This document shows positions 5,433 to 6,398 of a stretch of DNA of 6,398 nt, one piece after another. The first letter of the stretch is position 1; each line of letters opens with the position of its first letter. The notes under the pieces were generated by a model that made no database searches, was not told the origin of the DNA, and saw only the letters and a program-made list of their open reading frames with translations. The position numbers and the translations under genes were made by a program. The stretch comes from Verrucomicrobiota bacterium (lineage in GTDB: Bacteria; Verrucomicrobiota; Verrucomicrobiia; Chthoniobacterales; UBA10450): the NCBI GenBank assembly GCA_003219115.1, contig QHPN01000057.1, positions 2,046 to 8,443 on the forward strand, written 5' to 3'.

Positions 5433-5821
5433 TGTTGATCTCTCTTTAATTCCGCTCGTGTTTCGGGGTAGAGCCGGCCGGTCAGTTTCGCTTTTGCTAA
5501 CAAGACACAGACGACAGCCAAGACAACATGCAGCAAGCCGGCGCCGAGGGCAATCCATGTCCACGAAACACCGGTGCCATGAGCGATGCCAGCGATCAGA
5601 CTCGCCAGAATGAAAATGTATCCGAACACTACCGCGATCAGTGCGGCCAATGCGAAAGCGACGACCGCCACCAATTGCAGCAGCATCGCCTTCGACTCGA
5701 CCGCCAGAAGCGCGGCTCGAGTCTCAACATACGCGAACAACGCGCTGATTAACCCGATCGCGTTATCGATCAATCCGGCGTGTCCAGCCGGATTGTGCAC
5801 TCTCGCGCCGGCGCGAGCCAT
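5396..5821 (-). CDS. YqjE-like phage holin (Holin-X) family membrane protein
   Basis: The 141-residue product has a short polar N-terminus, an amphipathic helix (GLIDNAIGLISALFAYVETRAALLAVE, split about residues 16-42), a long hydrophobic hairpin at about 47-80 (VAVVAFALAALIAVVFGYIF and onward), a second membrane segment at about 87-110 and a charged cytoplasmic tail ending in TEPR. This layout matches the Phage_holin_3_6/YqjE family. The name is historical: chromosomal members are ordinary inner-membrane proteins, not known lysis proteins, and no phage genes are present here. The ATG at 5819-5821 starts 9 bases after the stop of the DUF883 gene, and the end overlaps the DUF3618-like start, so the middle gene is tightly embedded in the operon. 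Confidence 0.85.
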   Translation of the reverse strand: MARAGARVHNPAGHAGLIDNAIGLISALFAYVETRAALLAVESKAMLLQLVAVVAFALAALIAVVFGYIFILASLIAGIAHGTGVSWTWIALGAGLLHVVLAVVCVLLAKAKLTGRLYPETRAELKRDQQWLKSLGKTEPR

Positions 5822-5830
5822 GAGGCAGGC

Positions 5831-6115
5831 CTAGCGCCGGAAGATCAGACCCAAAACGAAACCGATCCCAAGCGCGGTCAGGACCGCCTTCATCGGATTC
5901 TCGCGAACATAATCTTCGCCGTCCTCCTGCAGGGTACGAACGCGCACTTTCGCGTCGTCCCAGGCTTGAGTGGCCTTGTCGCGATAGTCCTCCGCCATCG
6001 TCGTTGCCGCCGACCTTAAGTCTTCGGCTGCGCGACGCGCGTGAGTCTTACTACTCTCGAGTTTGTTTTGCGCGCTACTGGAAGCGCCGCTTTGATTTGA
6101 TTTTTCTTCAGCCAT
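5831..6115 (-). CDS. DUF883 (YqjD/ElaB-like) C-tail-anchored membrane protein
   Basis: The product has 94 residues: a polar, charged helical N-terminal region (about 15-65, with Ala/Glu/Lys/Arg-rich coiled-coil character), the characteristic DYVRENPMKAV motif (68-77) and one C-terminal transmembrane segment (about 77-92) ending in basic FRR. This is the classic DUF883 layout. In E. coli the homologues YqjD and ElaB are inner-membrane proteins that bind ribosomes in stationary phase; that role here is inferred from the family. The ATG at 6113-6115 is preceded by GGAG at good spacing (TTTGGAGAAAGATC). It is the first gene of a three-gene operon with the YqjE-like and DUF3618-like genes. Confidence 0.9.
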   Translation of the reverse strand: MAEEKSNQSGASSSAQNKLESSKTHARRAAEDLRSAATTMAEDYRDKATQAWDDAKVRVRTLQEDGEDYVRENPMKAVLTALGIGFVLGLIFRR

Positions 6116-6146
6116 GATCTTTCTCCAAATAGTTAATAGTTTGCCT

Positions 6147-6176
6147 CATTATCCGGTCGCCCAGGCCGATGCGCAA
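6147..6176 (-). promoter_or_regulatory. Candidate promoter of the DUF883-holin-DUF3618 operon
   Basis: On the minus strand a -35-like TTGCGC (6171-6176) and a -10-like ATAATG (6147-6152) are separated by 18 bases. Transcription would begin near 6140, giving a leader of about 25 bases with the GGAG ribosome-binding site before the ATG at 6115. The -10 is close to the sigma-70 consensus and the -35 moderate. Control by a stress sigma factor, as for E. coli yqjD, cannot be judged from this. Confidence 0.4.
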
Positions 6177-6242
6177 ACCTTTCCGTTATCCCTTATTTTA
6201 AACGAAATTGAGGTGCCTGCAGCGCTTACGTGGCGGGTCGAT

Positions 6243-6361
6243 CTGGGGAGCGCAAGCGCCCTCGCATGCATATTGCGGCGCCTCGCCGCAATGCTCTGGA
6301 CCGAAAGGTTCGCGATGGCGAGGGCACCATCGCCAGCACGCGAGGCGCGTGCGCTCCCCAG
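6243..6361. repeat. 119-bp multi-arm palindromic element
   Basis: Perfect 12-bp terminal arms CTGGGGAGCGCA (6243-6254) and TGCGCTCCCCAG (6350-6361) enclose further pairings: ATTGCGGCG/CGCCGCAAT (6272-6280, 6284-6292, loop CCT), GCGATGG/CCATCGC (6312-6318, 6327-6333) and GCCCTCGC/GCGAGGGC (6258-6265, 6318-6325), the last two being mutually exclusive. The right end runs into GAAAAAA, so a plus-strand transcript would end in a hairpin plus A-run. No start codon or ORF fits it. It looks like a dispersed REP/BIME-type repeat or a structured RNA; only one copy is in this window. Confidence 0.65.
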
Positions 6362-6398
6362 AAAAAATTACAGCGTCGCGCCTACAACCTACTGCTCG

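Noticed and set aside
5433..5564. Upstream extension of the DUF3618-like gene to an ATG at 5564
   Set aside because: The extra 44 residues are Cys/Arg-rich and fully overlap the holin-X gene in another frame; the internal ATG at 5432 has a ribosome-binding-like AGAGAGA and starts the domain-like helix.
5396..5821. Prophage lysis module suggested by the holin-family protein
   Set aside because: The neighbours are DUF883 and DUF3618-like genes, as in chromosomal yqjDE clusters; no endolysin, structural or integrase gene is visible.

Overview
The window looks like chromosomal DNA from a moderately GC-rich Gram-negative bacterium. The best guess is a soil-type Verrucomicrobiota (Chthoniobacterales/Udaeobacter-like). 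That guess rests on gene content (tandem PilT ATPases, a TIGR03118 exported protein, choice-of-anchor-Q tails) and on unusually abundant short palindromic repeats in the intergenic DNA, which I associate with that phylum from memory. No 16S or other phylogenetic marker is present.

Layout: (1) 1-561, plus strand: 3' part of a LOG-family nucleotide phosphoribohydrolase gene, cut by the window edge. (2) 562-1016: non-coding and full of repeats (a GGGACACG hairpin, an inverted pair of CTGTAGC units, a 71-bp dispersed repeat, a G/T-rich run). (3) 1017-2059, minus strand: a damaged gene for an exported TIGR03118 protein. Its N-terminal half and last ~55 codons survive, but the middle is replaced by the frameshifted tail of an unrelated choice-of-anchor-Q surface protein. 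(4) 2060-2405: non-coding, with a second GGGACACG hairpin. (5) 2406-4760, minus strand: two tandem PilT-family type IV pilus retraction ATPases, separated by a symmetrical cluster of seven AATGACGAA 9-mers. (6) 4761-5045: non-coding, holding the second copy of the dispersed repeat. (7) 5046-6115, minus strand: a compact three-gene operon, DUF883 (YqjD/ElaB-like), YqjE-like holin-X membrane protein and DUF3618-like membrane protein, read in that order from a candidate promoter at 6147-6176. (8) 6116-6398: non-coding, with a strongly folded ~119-bp palindromic element.

The two PilT proteins would power type IV pilus retraction (twitching, surface sensing or DNA uptake) from the inner face of the cytoplasmic membrane. 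The yqjDE-like operon encodes small inner-membrane proteins, often linked in other bacteria to stationary phase or stress. The LOG enzyme belongs to nucleotide metabolism and has no visible link to its neighbours.

No tRNA, rRNA, CRISPR array, transposase or integrase was seen, and nothing amounts to a clear new multi-gene system. The most interesting signals are the chimeric TIGR03118 locus and the density and arrangement of several distinct palindromic repeat families, one of which supplies the stop codon of a pilT gene.
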